Source: Paenibacillus dakarensis (lineage in GTDB: Bacteria > Bacillota > Bacilli > Paenibacillales > Paenibacillaceae). From it: a DNA stretch of 52,890 bases. Where the stretch lies: the NCBI RefSeq assembly GCF_001373415.1, contig NZ_CDSE01000014.1, forward strand, positions 1 through 52,890. The letters are read 5' to 3'. Shown here one piece after another: positions 8,181 through 17,572 of this stretch. Made by a program: the position numbers and the translations under genes. The notes under the pieces are model-generated. The model had not been told where the DNA came from and ran no database searches. It saw nothing but the letters and a program-made list of their open reading frames with translations. The first letter of the stretch is position 1; each line of letters starts with the position of its first letter.

Positions 8181-9818
8181 TTACAGACCCAGTTTCTCTT
8201 TGTTTGCTTTCATTTTCTCGCTGCGGACTTCGACGATTTTGCCCCAATTATTGTCATCCAGGAACTTCTTGTAGTCATTCAATACCTTGTCGAAGTCAGC
8301 CTCGCTCTTGGAGCGGATCATGCTGACCAGTGCCGTGTTCCATTTCGAATTGATAGCTGTCAGGGAACGTGCTTCCGGTGTACCTTGGTCAGGCTCGATA
8401 TTTTCAAGCACAAAGTGCGGCTTCAGCTTGCCCTTGCCCCAATCCTGCATCTGCTTGATCGCTTCAGGGAATGCATCGCTGCTGAGCGCCTTGTGGCGGT
8501 CATGACCGAAGAACATGAATTCACCCATACGGTAATCTTTTTTGAACTTGTCCGGGTTGTTCAGCTGCAGATCACGGATTTCCGGTAAAAATTCCACAGT
8601 GCCGTCGGCATTCTTTTTATACGTTTCGCCCTCAATACCATAGTTCATCAGCATTTGTCCCTCTTCACTGAGCAGGTATGTGAAGATTTGAAGGGATTTT
8701 GCAGGATCCGAGTTCTGCTTCGTAATAAAAGTGATCATCCAGCCGGTAATGCCTGACTGGTTCAGCGTAGGCTGGTTACCAACCGTGCTCTGTGGACCGT
8801 CGATAGCAATATATTCTTTGCCCGGGTTCGCACTCTTGAAGCTCTGCAGGTTACCGCCCTGCTGCGGTGTGCCGTCCAGCATCATCGTTGCATATTTACC
8901 GGACTTAACCTTTTCCTCAAATGAAGTACCGTCGTCTGCAAAGCTGTCATCGCTGATCAGACCGCCGCGGTAAACTTTATTCAGCGTTCTCATCCAAGTC
9001 AGGTAATCTTCATCCAGATTGCGGTTGTAAAATCCGCCGTTTTCGTCCTCCAGCGGTACTCCGATAAAGTCCTGGAATACATCACCGAGCGAACCTGTTC
9101 CTTCACCAATGGAGTTGAAGCCCATCGGAATGAGTGAAGGGAACTTTTGCTTGATATCAGTCAATGCCTTTTCAAATTCCTCTGGCGTTCCCATCTTAGG
9201 CTGGCCCACTGCATCGTACACGTCCTTGCGGATGATAAATGCTGTCTTGGCCGGGATGGTGCCCTTGTCATAGTCAGCCTGAGTATTGGAATAGTTAGGA
9301 TAGCCGTACGTATTTCCGTCCTTCAGCTTGAACCAGTTCAGCGTGTCCTGAGCTGCCACTTTGTTGAAATAAGGATCATATTTTTCAGCCAGCTCGTTCA
9401 GCGGCAGCGCCCATGTTGAAGCCTTCTGCACTACCGAGGATCTGGCGTCGAATGTCGTGATCAGGTCTGGCATTTCGCCGCCTGCAAAAAATGTATTCAG
9501 CTTTGTATCATCACCGGTAATGAACTTGATGTCGATATTCAGATCTTCCTTGATCTTCTTGGTAACGACATCCTTGCCGAAATCGGTGTTCCACCAGTCC
9601 GCGTTTACGTACCAGGTCAGCTGTGTTGGCTCCTCCTTCTTGTCCAGCTTCCATGCCGGCGTTTCCGGATCCGGGGTATAGCGGCCTTCCATGGAAACCT
9701 CCTTGCCCTTCTTCGAGTCGGAATTACCGCCGCCGCAGCCGCTGACTACGAGCGCAAACGCCATCATAAACGCCATAACCGTGAAGCTTTTCTTTCCTAT
9801 CGCCTTTATCCCCAACAT
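8181..9818 (-). CDS. Extracellular solute-binding lipoprotein (LplA/YtcQ type)
   Basis: A 545-residue sugar-binding lipoprotein. The N-terminus is basic, then hydrophobic, ending in the lipobox VVSGC, with the lipidated Cys at about residue 28 and a Gly/Ser/Lys-rich tether after it. It should be anchored outside the membrane and deliver carbohydrate to the two permeases encoded just upstream. Length above 500 residues and the segment LTWYVNADWW near the mature N-terminus fit the large CUT1 binding proteins of Paenibacillus and Bacillus. AAGGAGG lies 8 bases before the ATG. No ATPase gene is in the operon, so a shared MsmX-type ATPase encoded elsewhere is likely. Confidence 0.9.
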   Translation of the reverse strand: MLGIKAIGKKSFTVMAFMMAFALVVSGCGGGNSDSKKGKEVSMEGRYTPDPETPAWKLDKKEEPTQLTWYVNADWWNTDFGKDVVTKKIKEDLNIDIKFITGDDTKLNTFFAGGEMPDLITTFDARSSVVQKASTWALPLNELAEKYDPYFNKVAAQDTLNWFKLKDGNTYGYPNYSNTQADYDKGTIPAKTAFIIRKDVYDAVGQPKMGTPEEFEKALTDIKQKFPSLIPMGFNSIGEGTGSLGDVFQDFIGVPLEDENGGFYNRNLDEDYLTWMRTLNKVYRGGLISDDSFADDGTSFEEKVKSGKYATMMLDGTPQQGGNLQSFKSANPGKEYIAIDGPQSTVGNQPTLNQSGITGWMITFITKQNSDPAKSLQIFTYLLSEEGQMLMNYGIEGETYKKNADGTVEFLPEIRDLQLNNPDKFKKDYRMGEFMFFGHDRHKALSSDAFPEAIKQMQDWGKGKLKPHFVLENIEPDQGTPEARSLTAINSKWNTALVSMIRSKSEADFDKVLNDYKKFLDDNNWGKIVEVRSEKMKANKEKLGL

Positions 9819-9882
9819 ACTTGTGTCCTCCTTTTTCTTCTTGCCGCATGAGACCTTGCCGTTTGTATAACGATACCCTTTG

Positions 9883-10767
9883 TTACTCTTTGACTGCCCC
9901 CAGCATCACTCCAGAGATAAAGTACCTTTGCAATATTGGATACATCACAACAATCGGCAGTGTGGTTACTACAATTGTTGCTAGCTGAACCCCTTTGGTG
10001 GTGGTTTCGATGGCCACAGACCCGATATTCTGCATGGACTGCGTCTGGGACTGCACGATAATTTCGTACAGCATCATCTGCAGCGGATAGAGCGACTGGT
10101 CTGTGATGTAAAGCTTTGTCGTCATAAAATCATTCCACTGCCCGACGCCGTTAAACAGCGCAATCGTCGCCATGGCCGGCATAGACAGCGGGATGAAGAT
10201 ACTCAGGAATATCCGCCAGTGGCCGCCCCCGTCAATCTTAGCCGACTCCTCAAGCGCATCTGGCACGCTGCGGAAAAAGTTCATGAGAATAATGACATCG
10301 TAGAAGCTCAGCAGTGCCGGGATAATGTAGACCCAGAAGCTGTTCAGCATGCCGAGATCCTTGATGAGCAAGTAGGTAGGAATCATCCCGCCTGAGAAAA
10401 ACATCGTAACGACGCCCATCGACATGTAAAACTTGCGTCCACGAAGATTTTTTTTGCTGAGGCCGTATGCAACCATCGCGCAAAAGAATACGTGGGTGAT
10501 GACTCCGACCACCGTTTTGGCAAAGGAAATGAAGAAGGCCTGCCATATATGATCATCGCGGAATACCGCCTGGTAGTTTTCCGTTGAAAATTCGTTAGGC
10601 CAGAAAATAAACCCGCCCTCCGCCAGGGACCGGCCCGAGCTGAAGGATGATACAACAACGTTCCACAGGGGAACGATGATGATGATCGTGAACAGAAGCA
10701 GCAGCGTAATATTGATGATGTCAAAAATACGGCTGTCCCTGTCACCTTTAAGCGCTTTTAGATTCAT
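9883..10767 (-). CDS. CUT1 ABC transporter permease (LplC/YtcP type, MalG-like)
   Basis: A 294-residue membrane protein with six predicted hydrophobic segments, the first at about residues 18-40 (ITLLLLFTIIIIVPLW). The cytoplasmic EAA loop is visible as ALEESAKIDGGGHWRIFLSI, where the ATPase docks. The C-terminus YFISGVMLGAVKE is characteristic of the MalG-like partner. It sits 21 bases downstream of the other permease gene and 64 bases upstream of the binding-protein gene on the same strand, so it is part of one operon under the LacI-type regulator. Confidence 0.92.
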   Translation of the reverse strand: MNLKALKGDRDSRIFDIINITLLLLFTIIIIVPLWNVVVSSFSSGRSLAEGGFIFWPNEFSTENYQAVFRDDHIWQAFFISFAKTVVGVITHVFFCAMVAYGLSKKNLRGRKFYMSMGVVTMFFSGGMIPTYLLIKDLGMLNSFWVYIIPALLSFYDVIILMNFFRSVPDALEESAKIDGGGHWRIFLSIFIPLSMPAMATIALFNGVGQWNDFMTTKLYITDQSLYPLQMMLYEIIVQSQTQSMQNIGSVAIETTTKGVQLATIVVTTLPIVVMYPILQRYFISGVMLGAVKE

Positions 10768-10788
10768 CGCATTGACCTCCCCCGGGTT

Positions 10789-11778
10789 TTACAAAACAGA
10801 CTCGTTGTCGTTTAGTTTACTAGTGATTTTGTTCGCTGTTACCAGCAGGATGACCGAAACGATCGAAACGCCGAGACCCACAGCGGTGGCGTACGAGAAA
10901 TCTCCTTGCGCCATACCCATGCGGTATACGTACGAGTTAATGACCTCGGCCTTTTCCCGGTTTTGGGAATTCATCAGCACGAGCGTCTGATCCAGGTTCG
11001 AGCCAAGCAAACCGCTGACCGTCAGGATGAGGTTCAAGCTGATGATCATCTTCATGTTCGGAATCGTAATGTTCCAGATCTGTCTGATACGGCTTGCGCC
11101 ATCGATCTTCGCGGCCTCATAGTAGGTCGGATCGATCTTCGCCATGATCGCCAGATATAGAATCGTGCCCCATCCGGCTTCTTTCCATATATCCGACAGC
11201 GTGGCAATCCACCAGTACTTGCTTGGATCCAGCAAAATATTTTGCGGCTGCGAGATAAGGCCGAATGCTCTAAGCAGCTCGTTAAATAGTCCGGATGTTG
11301 AGAACCAGGTGATAAGCATACCGCCAAGCACGATCCAGGACAGGAAGTGCGGGAGGTAAGAGATCGTCTGTACGACCTTCTTAAACCGGCTCAGGCTAAC
11401 CTCGTAAATCATGATGGCGAGGATAATCGGAATGACAAAACCGATCGCCAGCTTCAGAAAGCTGATCCCCAGCGTATTGATGACGGAGTCCCAGAAATAC
11501 CTATCCGACATAATGATTTTGAAATTGTCCAGCCCTACCCAGGGAGCGGAGTCCAGCGTATCGATAACCGTATAGTTCTTGAACGCGATCGTCAGTCCAT
11601 AAATCGGGATGTAGCTGAATATAAACATAAAGATGACGCCCGGGAGAATCATGGATTGGAGCTCCCATTGCCGCCCGAAGTCTACGAAAAATTCGCGCAC
11701 CCGCTGTTTTCTTGGCTTTTTGCCAGCGAGTTTTAATCCTTCCGGGACTGCGGTTGAAGCCACGGCTTTTTTGTTCAC
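10789..11778 (-). CDS. CUT1 ABC transporter permease (LplB type, MalF-like)
   Basis: A 329-residue membrane protein, first gene of the import operon. Hydrophobic segments begin with SMILPGVIFMFIFSYIPIYGL. The EAA loop is visible as YYEAAKIDGASRIRQIWNI, the contact site for the ATPase. The C-terminal end NKITSKLNDNESVL is typical of the LplB group. The frame stays open to 11883, but the GTG at 11778 has AAGGGGGC 8-9 bases upstream and starts a normal length, while the longer version would place the operator inside the coding region. I therefore use the GTG. It pairs with the MalG-like permease. Confidence 0.9.
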   Translation of the reverse strand: MNKKAVASTAVPEGLKLAGKKPRKQRVREFFVDFGRQWELQSMILPGVIFMFIFSYIPIYGLTIAFKNYTVIDTLDSAPWVGLDNFKIIMSDRYFWDSVINTLGISFLKLAIGFVIPIILAIMIYEVSLSRFKKVVQTISYLPHFLSWIVLGGMLITWFSTSGLFNELLRAFGLISQPQNILLDPSKYWWIATLSDIWKEAGWGTILYLAIMAKIDPTYYEAAKIDGASRIRQIWNITIPNMKMIISLNLILTVSGLLGSNLDQTLVLMNSQNREKAEVINSYVYRMGMAQGDFSYATAVGLGVSIVSVILLVTANKITSKLNDNESVL

Positions 11779-11821
11779 GTGCTTTGCCCCCTTTTTAATT
11801 ACCTGCCATCTTACCGAAAAT

Positions 11822-11837
11822 ATAAAAACGTTTTTAT
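11822..11837. promoter_or_regulatory. LacI-family operator of the sugar import operon
   Basis: ATAAAAACGTTTTTAT is a perfect 16-bp palindrome with the central CG typical of LacI/GalR operators. It is 44 bases upstream of the first permease start codon. The same 16 bp occur inside the 20-bp palindrome before the regulator gene (12935-12954). The two identical cores point to control by the adjacent LacI-type protein. Confidence 0.85.
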
Positions 11838-11907
11838 TTCCAAGGCGAAGCGGTCGTATATACCCGTTGTTATGCGCCATCATTCCGGCTTCGCCCTGAT
11901 GCAGGGT

Positions 11908-12918
11908 TTAATCCCTTGGGAGCTTTACGGTGCTGGACTCTCTAACCACGAGTTCACCAGCGAGCTTTACCACCTTGCCCTGTTCCTTTTTCTGAATCAT
12001 CCGCACCAGATGGTTCACCACGAGCATGCCCTGCCTCGCGATCTGGTTGCGTACTGTGGTCAGCGGCGGGGTAAAGTACTGTGCAATATCAATATCGTCA
12101 AAGCCGACCACGCTGATATCCCGTGGAACCTCATATCCTATGGAGTTCAGTGCCTTAATGCAGCCAATCGCGCTCACGTCGTTACCGGCGAGAAAGGCAT
12201 CCGGTATTTTGCCGGGATGCTGCTTTAAAAACGACTTTACCGCGAGATATGTTCCCTCTTCCTCAAAATAGCCCTGGAGTATAAAGTCAGGATCGAATGG
12301 AAGCTGGAATTCCTGCAGCGCGGCGAGAAACCCTTCCTTCCGCTGTACGCTGTCAAACATCGTGTCCACGCCGGAGATGTAGGAAATTTGGCGGTGTCCC
12401 AGGCTGATCAGGTATTGCGTTGCCTTATAGGCTGAGATGTAGGAATCGAAGATGATGCTGCCCATGTTTTCATTCTCGATCACCCGGTCCAGAAATACCG
12501 CCTTCACCCTGTCCTTTTCCATCGCTGCAATATCCTGCTCCTCGATCATGTTCTCTTCGAAGATGATGACGCCATCAACTCGCCGGCCCAGAATGTTGCT
12601 CATAATAACCTTCTTGTCCTTCGTCACAAACACGTTCAGCCCGTAGCCCAGACGGTCGCATTCTCTCGACATGGATTCCACCAGCGTGTAGAAATACGGT
12701 CCGGATACGCTGGTCGTAAAGAAGCCCAGCATCTTCGTCTTCCCGGATTTCAGCAGCTTGCCGTTCAGGTTCGGCACATAATTCATCCGCTTCGCGACAT
12801 TGAGCACATGCGATTTGGTTTCGGGATTTAACACGTCCACATCATTCAGCGCATTGGAAACCGTTGAAATGGAAACCCCGGCTTCTCTTGCGACATCTTT
12901 TATCGTCACTTTGGCCAT
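11908..12918 (-). CDS. LacI-family transcriptional regulator of sugar import operon
   Basis: A 336-residue repressor. Residues 4-55 are the LacI DNA-binding domain: VTIKDVAREAGVSISTVSNA, then the hinge region ending near NYVPNLNGKLLKSGK. The rest is a periplasmic-binding-protein-like sugar-sensing domain with PDAFLAGNDVSAIGCIKAL and SVVGFDDIDIAQYFTPPLTT. It lies upstream of the import operon on the same strand. The matching palindromes before this gene and before the first permease gene suggest that it represses both itself and the operon until a sugar binds. The effector is unknown and may be a product of the GH30 hydrolase. Confidence 0.9.
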   Translation of the reverse strand: MAKVTIKDVAREAGVSISTVSNALNDVDVLNPETKSHVLNVAKRMNYVPNLNGKLLKSGKTKMLGFFTTSVSGPYFYTLVESMSRECDRLGYGLNVFVTKDKKVIMSNILGRRVDGVIIFEENMIEEQDIAAMEKDRVKAVFLDRVIENENMGSIIFDSYISAYKATQYLISLGHRQISYISGVDTMFDSVQRKEGFLAALQEFQLPFDPDFILQGYFEEEGTYLAVKSFLKQHPGKIPDAFLAGNDVSAIGCIKALNSIGYEVPRDISVVGFDDIDIAQYFTPPLTTVRNQIARQGMLVVNHLVRMIQKKEQGKVVKLAGELVVRESSTVKLPRD

Positions 12919-12934
12919 ATTATTTTTCCTTTTT

Positions 12935-12954
12935 TTATAAAAACGTTTTTATAA
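12935..12954. promoter_or_regulatory. LacI-family operator in the regulator's own promoter
   Basis: TTATAAAAACGTTTTTATAA is a perfect 20-bp palindrome, 17 bases upstream of the LacI gene start. Its central 16 bp are identical to the palindrome at 11822-11837. It probably gives autorepression. Confidence 0.85.
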
Positions 12955-13260
12955 GCATAAATTACCATACAAGCGCTTTCATTACAATGCTTTTTTTAGC
13001 GCACAGAAAAATAAAATGTAGAAAAAGGAAAACTTGTGACAATCGCCATGCTTTCCTGATTCTGTCCTTCCTTCAGTAGACTAGCACGAACATAAACAAT
13101 ACCATTGAAAGTTGAGGTTGGTTAACGATATATCCATCCATTATTCATGATGCCGATGAGTACACCCGGGTGCTTATATAGGCATGCTCCCTCTTCAACC
13201 GTTGCCAAAATAAGTGTGACCCAAAAAATATAATATAATGATATTATATTGATAATATAT

Positions 13261-13275
13261 TGATAATGATTATCA
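13261..13275 (+). promoter_or_regulatory. Fur box (7-1-7) before siderophore importer
   Basis: TGATAATGATTATCA is an exact 7-1-7 inverted repeat matching the Bacillus Fur consensus, 41 bases before the binding-protein gene. It implies that the fecB-CD-like operon is switched on by iron starvation. The rest of the 12955-13260 gap is AT-rich (13230-13260) and shows no gene. Confidence 0.9.
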
Positions 13276-13316
13276 TCGATGTAATATTTGAATTTCGAAA
13301 GGGGACTATATCAATA

Positions 13317-14324
13317 ATGAAGCAGCACCTACGTTCAACCAGATTACTTAGTCTTATCATGATCATGATTGTAGCGATTGGATTAGCTGGATGTGGCTCT
13401 GAGACAAGTAAGGAATCCGGGGGTAAATCAGATAATGAATCCAATAGCTTTAACGGTACTTCGATTGAAACGAAATTCGGTAATATAGAAATTAATAAAG
13501 AGCCTAAACGTATTGTTGCCCTTGGCTGGGGTGATGCAGAAACAGCTTTGGCACTTGGCGTAGAGCCGGTTGGTGCCAGTGACTGGCTTGCTTTTGGAGG
13601 TGAAGGTGTAGGTCCCTGGTTAAAAGGTGCGTATAAAACTGCACCAACCATTCTTGGAACCATGGAACTCGATTATGAGCAGATTGCGTCCCTTGAGCCG
13701 GACCTCATCCTGGATGTTAGATCCTCAGGAGATCAAGAACGTTACAACCGTCTTTCTGAAATTGCGACCACGATCGGTGTTCCGGAAGGCGGCGATAACT
13801 ACTTGACCACCTATCAACAGCAAGTTCAAATCATAGCGAAAGCCCTTGGCAAGGAAGCAGAAGGAGATCAAATCCTGAAGGATATTGACTCTGCTTTTGA
13901 AAAAGCTAAAAAAGAATACCCGCAATTCGCGGATAAAACCGTCGCAGTCGGGGCATACACCGCTGAAGGTTGGGGAGCATACGTAAGTGGTGATGCTCGG
14001 GTTGATTTTATGACCAAATTAGGATTTAAAAATAAGGAAGAAATTGAACAACAAGCGAACGGTGTTTTCTATGTACAGGTAGCTGACGAGCAATTAGAGC
14101 TTTTAGATGCTGATTTAACCGTTGTGATCCCGATTTGGGTGGACACCAAAGAAATCACCGGCAATCCGCTCTATCAAAAAATCCCTTCCGTTGCTGAGGG
14201 AAGATCTGTAATTGTTGAAGGTGATTATTCAGATGCCTTTTCGGCAGGTACCGCACCAGCCTTATTATGGGCAATTGATCAATTGCCAGCTATGTTTGAT
14301 AAAGCCTTACAAGGCGGGGAGTGA
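13317..14324 (+). CDS. Iron-siderophore ABC transporter substrate-binding lipoprotein
   Basis: A 335-residue lipoprotein. After a basic N-terminus, the hydrophobic stretch ends in the lipobox IGLAGC with Cys26. Two class III binding lobes follow (PF01497 type), including RIVALGWGDAETALALGVEP and LEPDLILD. The protein captures ferric siderophore outside the membrane for the two permeases downstream. The ATG at 13317 is used because the lipoprotein signal begins there; the open frame upstream covers the Fur box. The ribosome site AAGGGG is 12 bases away, a little far. The stop codon overlaps the start region of the next gene. Resembles the YfiY group for hydroxamate-citrate siderophores, at family level only. 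Confidence 0.9.
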   Translation: MKQHLRSTRLLSLIMIMIVAIGLAGCGSETSKESGGKSDNESNSFNGTSIETKFGNIEINKEPKRIVALGWGDAETALALGVEPVGASDWLAFGGEGVGPWLKGAYKTAPTILGTMELDYEQIASLEPDLILDVRSSGDQERYNRLSEIATTIGVPEGGDNYLTTYQQQVQIIAKALGKEAEGDQILKDIDSAFEKAKKEYPQFADKTVAVGAYTAEGWGAYVSGDARVDFMTKLGFKNKEEIEQQANGVFYVQVADEQLELLDADLTVVIPIWVDTKEITGNPLYQKIPSVAEGRSVIVEGDYSDAFSAGTAPALLWAIDQLPAMFDKALQGGE

Positions 14325-14329
14325 GATTA

Positions 14330-15397
14330 TTGACAGCAAGTAAGCAGCCAAATGGTGCATCAAATAAAACAGTTCAAAAGAAACCAATGACTGCCTTGCG
14401 GCTGCAGCGAATAGCAGGATTAGTCTTAGCCTTATTCCTTTTAGTGGTGGTTGTCTTCCTAAGCCTCATGATTGGATCTAAGCCACTGTCCATGAATGTT
14501 GTATGGGATGCTCTATTCTCTTCTGACTCGAATAGCTATGACTATGCAATTATTCATGAATCCCGATTGCCTCGCACAATCATCGCCCTTGCGGTTGGAC
14601 CTGCCTTTGGTCTGGCAGGGGCTGTGATTCAGGCTTTAACACGCAATCCATTAGCTGACCCTGGAATTCTTGGAGTGAATGCAGGGGCAGCTTTTGCTGT
14701 TGCATTGGCCGTAGGCATTTTTTCTATGACTTCGATGTCAAGCTATATATGGTTTGCTCTCGCTGGGGCGTTAATTACAACCATAGCCATCTATTTTATC
14801 GGTGCCGGTGCAGGCAGGAAATCACCGACACCTGAACAGATTACACTGGCCGGAGTAGCTATGGCTGCAGCATTGAACGGAATTACAACGGCATTGTCCT
14901 TGATAGATAGTCGGGCATTTGCGGGATTGCTGAGCTGGAGAGTGGGCTCCATAGCAAGAAAAGGCCTTGAGGATCTTGGGACGATTACTCCTTTTCTCGT
15001 TGTGGGCACCCTATTAGCTTTCATGATTGCTCCGGCATTAAATACGATTGCCTTTGGTGATGATCGTGCTTCCTCTCTTGGTGTGAATGTAAACCTAACC
15101 CGGATTCTTGGTCTGATTTCCATCACGCTGCTTGCGGGGGGCGCAACGGCTATTGCGGGTCCCATTGTATTTCTCGGTTTAATGGTTCCCCACCTTGTGC
15201 GGTGGTTTATTGGTCCGGATCAGCCCTGGATTTTTCTCTATTCTCTTGTCATTGCCCCATTGATCTTGCTTCTATCTGATATTATTGGCAGGGTCGTCAT
15301 TTCTCCCGGAGAAATCCCGGTTGGTATTATCACAGGATTTGTTGGTGCCCCTATCCTCCTTATCCTGATGAGACGGCGAAAAACCATTGGTTTATAA
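14330..15397 (+). CDS. FecCD-family iron-siderophore permease 1
   Basis: A 355-residue polytopic membrane protein of the FecCD/BtuC type with about ten hydrophobic segments. Motifs include the family stretch VIQALTRNPLADPGILGVNAGA near residue 105, and GPIVFLGLMVPHLVRW toward the C-terminus, the region that contacts the ATPase. A TTG at 14330 is the likely start: GGGGAG, formed by the end of the previous gene, is 8 bases upstream, whereas the GTG at 14321 overlaps that site. Translation is therefore probably coupled to the lipoprotein gene. It forms a heterodimer with the next permease. Confidence 0.9.
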   Translation: MTASKQPNGASNKTVQKKPMTALRLQRIAGLVLALFLLVVVVFLSLMIGSKPLSMNVVWDALFSSDSNSYDYAIIHESRLPRTIIALAVGPAFGLAGAVIQALTRNPLADPGILGVNAGAAFAVALAVGIFSMTSMSSYIWFALAGALITTIAIYFIGAGAGRKSPTPEQITLAGVAMAAALNGITTALSLIDSRAFAGLLSWRVGSIARKGLEDLGTITPFLVVGTLLAFMIAPALNTIAFGDDRASSLGVNVNLTRILGLISITLLAGGATAIAGPIVFLGLMVPHLVRWFIGPDQPWIFLYSLVIAPLILLLSDIIGRVVISPGEIPVGIITGFVGAPILLILMRRRKTIGL

Positions 15398-15440
15398 TGA
15401 CGAAACTGAAGAAGACTGATCATTAAAAGGAGTGTGTTTC

Positions 15441-16487
15441 ATGGGGCGCATTGATTTCGGCAGAAAATACTTGCAGCTAAATGGGCCAGTAAAAATACGC
15501 CTAGATATCAGGAGTATGGTCGTTACTGCCATTATTCTCGGAGTGGTAATAGGCGTCGCCTTATTTTCTCTTATGGTTGGAACCATTAAGCTCAGTATGG
15601 CAGAGGTGTTTTCTGCACTTTTTGGTGATATGACGGGAATTAAGCGGACTGTGGTTTTGGAGTGGCGTATGCCGAGGATCTTAGCCGCTATTGTGCTGGG
15701 TGCGGGCCTTGCTGTAAGCGGATCGATTTTCCAGTCGATTACCCGAAACCCTTTGGGATCGCCTGACATTCTTGGCTTTACTACCGGCTCGTATACAGGA
15801 GCTTTAATCGTGATGCTGGTATTCAAATCGATGGCCTTTACCTCAATCGCAATGGGTGCACTGATTGGCGGATTCGCAACGGCTCTTGTTATTTATTTAT
15901 TTGCATTTCGCAAAGGCACTCAAGGCTTTCGATTAATTATTGTCGGTATAGCCATTTCAACCATTTTAGGCAGTGTCAATTCCATGCTGCTGCTTCAAAG
16001 CCAAGCTGAGGTTGCGTTAACGGCTGGTGCCTGGGGAGTTGGGTCTCTGAACGGAATCAGTTGGGAGCATGCTCTTCCAGCAATCCTGGCTGTATGTGTG
16101 CTCATTATTTTGGCCATGATGATGAATCGGCCTCTTCGCGAAATGGAGCTGGGCAAGGATGCAGCCAAGTCACATGGTGTCCGTTTCGAAGGTTCTCAAT
16201 TGTTATTGCTTGTGATTGCCGTGGCCATCACTGCGTCTGCGACAGCCATCATGGGGCCCATTACCTTTGTTGCATTAGCTGCTCCGCAAATTGCCATTCG
16301 CTTTACCAAGACATCCGAAAGTCTTGCTCCATCGGCGGCTGTCGGCGCGTTTATCTTATTAAGTGCTGATGTTCTGGCACAGCGATTGGTTCCTGGAATG
16401 GTTCTCCCTGTAGGTGTACTAACGCTATCTGTTGGAGGTATGTATTTAGTTTGGTTATTGTTTCGTCAAGCGCGTTCTGCCATATAA
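15441..16487 (+). CDS. FecCD-family iron-siderophore permease 2
   Basis: A 348-residue partner permease with the same fold. It has the motif GSIFQSITRNPLGSPDILGF near residue 95 and ITFVALAAPQIAIRFTK toward the C-terminus. AAGGAG lies 8 bases before the ATG at 15441; an in-frame ATG at 15432 overlaps that site. It is 43 bases after the first permease gene. Two different permease genes in series are normal for hydroxamate-type siderophore importers of Bacillales. Confidence 0.9.
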   Translation: MGRIDFGRKYLQLNGPVKIRLDIRSMVVTAIILGVVIGVALFSLMVGTIKLSMAEVFSALFGDMTGIKRTVVLEWRMPRILAAIVLGAGLAVSGSIFQSITRNPLGSPDILGFTTGSYTGALIVMLVFKSMAFTSIAMGALIGGFATALVIYLFAFRKGTQGFRLIIVGIAISTILGSVNSMLLLQSQAEVALTAGAWGVGSLNGISWEHALPAILAVCVLIILAMMMNRPLREMELGKDAAKSHGVRFEGSQLLLLVIAVAITASATAIMGPITFVALAAPQIAIRFTKTSESLAPSAAVGAFILLSADVLAQRLVPGMVLPVGVLTLSVGGMYLVWLLFRQARSAI

Positions 16488-16572
16488 AAATAAAGCTGCG
16501 GACTTCTTAAACGTATCGTAAAACGGTGTAATTCATTCCGTTATTCCTATTTTGAAAGAGGTTGTCATTCAT

Positions 16573-17409
16573 ATGGTTACAACTAACCCGGACATGCAAA
16601 ACCAAACCATTTCACCCATTCGTTCCCGGCTTGGCGTTGAACATGTCACTACCCAATACGACCATCGGGTCATTTCCGAGAATCTCTCACTCGAGATTCC
16701 GGACCGGTCCTTTACGGTCATTATTGGACCTAATGCGTGCGGCAAGTCAACTCTTCTACGTACCCTTTCCAATCTGATTAAGCCTTCAGCTGGCCATGTG
16801 TTATTGGACGGGAAACAGATCAGTACATACAAATCTAAGGAAGTGGCAAAAAAGCTCGGTCTTCTGCCCCAATCCTCAACGGCCCCTGATGGAATCACTG
16901 TCGCAAATTTGATAGCATATGGCCGATATCCTTATCAAAGCCTTTTTCAACAATGGACTGAGGAAGATGAAAAGGCTGTAATGCAGGCGATGGAGTTAAC
17001 CAATACAACCGAGCTGTCGGGCCGCTTTGTAGATGAACTATCCGGAGGTCAGCGCCAACGGGTATGGGTCGCGATGGTGCTTGCTCAGCAGACCCCATTG
17101 CTCCTGTTAGATGAGCCGACCACTTTCCTGGATATTGCCCACCAAATTGAGCTGCTCGAATTATTTACAGACCTCAACGAACAAGGAAATACACTGGTGG
17201 CTGTCCTGCATGACTTGAATCATGCTGCCCGCTATGCAACCCATTTGATCGCCATGAAAGCAGGCAAAATCATCGCCCAAGGCAAGCCCTCCGAGATTGT
17301 CTCCGAAGAACTGGTCGAAGAGGTTTTTGGCCTAAAGTGTAAGGTCATTGAAGATCCGGTCTCCCATACACCGCTAATCATTCCGCTGGGGCGGGAGCGG
17401 GTTAAATAG
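16573..17409 (+). CDS. ABC transporter ATP-binding protein, iron-siderophore (FecE/YusV type)
   Basis: A 278-residue ATPase that powers the two FecCD permeases from the cytoplasmic side. Visible motifs are Walker A GPNACGKST, Q-loop LGLLPQSS, signature LSGGQRQR, Walker B LLLLDEPTTFLD and the switch His in AVLHDLNH. The NACGKST variant is common in FecE proteins. The ATG at 16573 is preceded by AGAGG at an 11-base gap; the frame is open further upstream but has no better site. It closes the operon. A small hairpin CTGCTTGATAAGCAG at 17445-17459 follows but lacks a T run. Confidence 0.92.
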   Translation: MVTTNPDMQNQTISPIRSRLGVEHVTTQYDHRVISENLSLEIPDRSFTVIIGPNACGKSTLLRTLSNLIKPSAGHVLLDGKQISTYKSKEVAKKLGLLPQSSTAPDGITVANLIAYGRYPYQSLFQQWTEEDEKAVMQAMELTNTTELSGRFVDELSGGQRQRVWVAMVLAQQTPLLLLDEPTTFLDIAHQIELLELFTDLNEQGNTLVAVLHDLNHAARYATHLIAMKAGKIIAQGKPSEIVSEELVEEVFGLKCKVIEDPVSHTPLIIPLGRERVK

Positions 17410-17572
17410 AGGCTCCCTTCCTCACGTTCAACACAAATAGACTCTGCTTGATAAGCAGGGCCTATTATTAATGAATAACCGGGATTTGTTTCAAAAACAT
17501 TAGTTAATGGTATTAAAAGGTAATCATCGTCAAATGGGTTATTAATATGATTAAACAAGTGGAGGCAAAAGA

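Noticed and set aside
13161..13172. CACCCGGGTG palindrome between lacI and the siderophore operon
   Set aside because: Single 10-bp copy with no second site or gene relation; likely chance.
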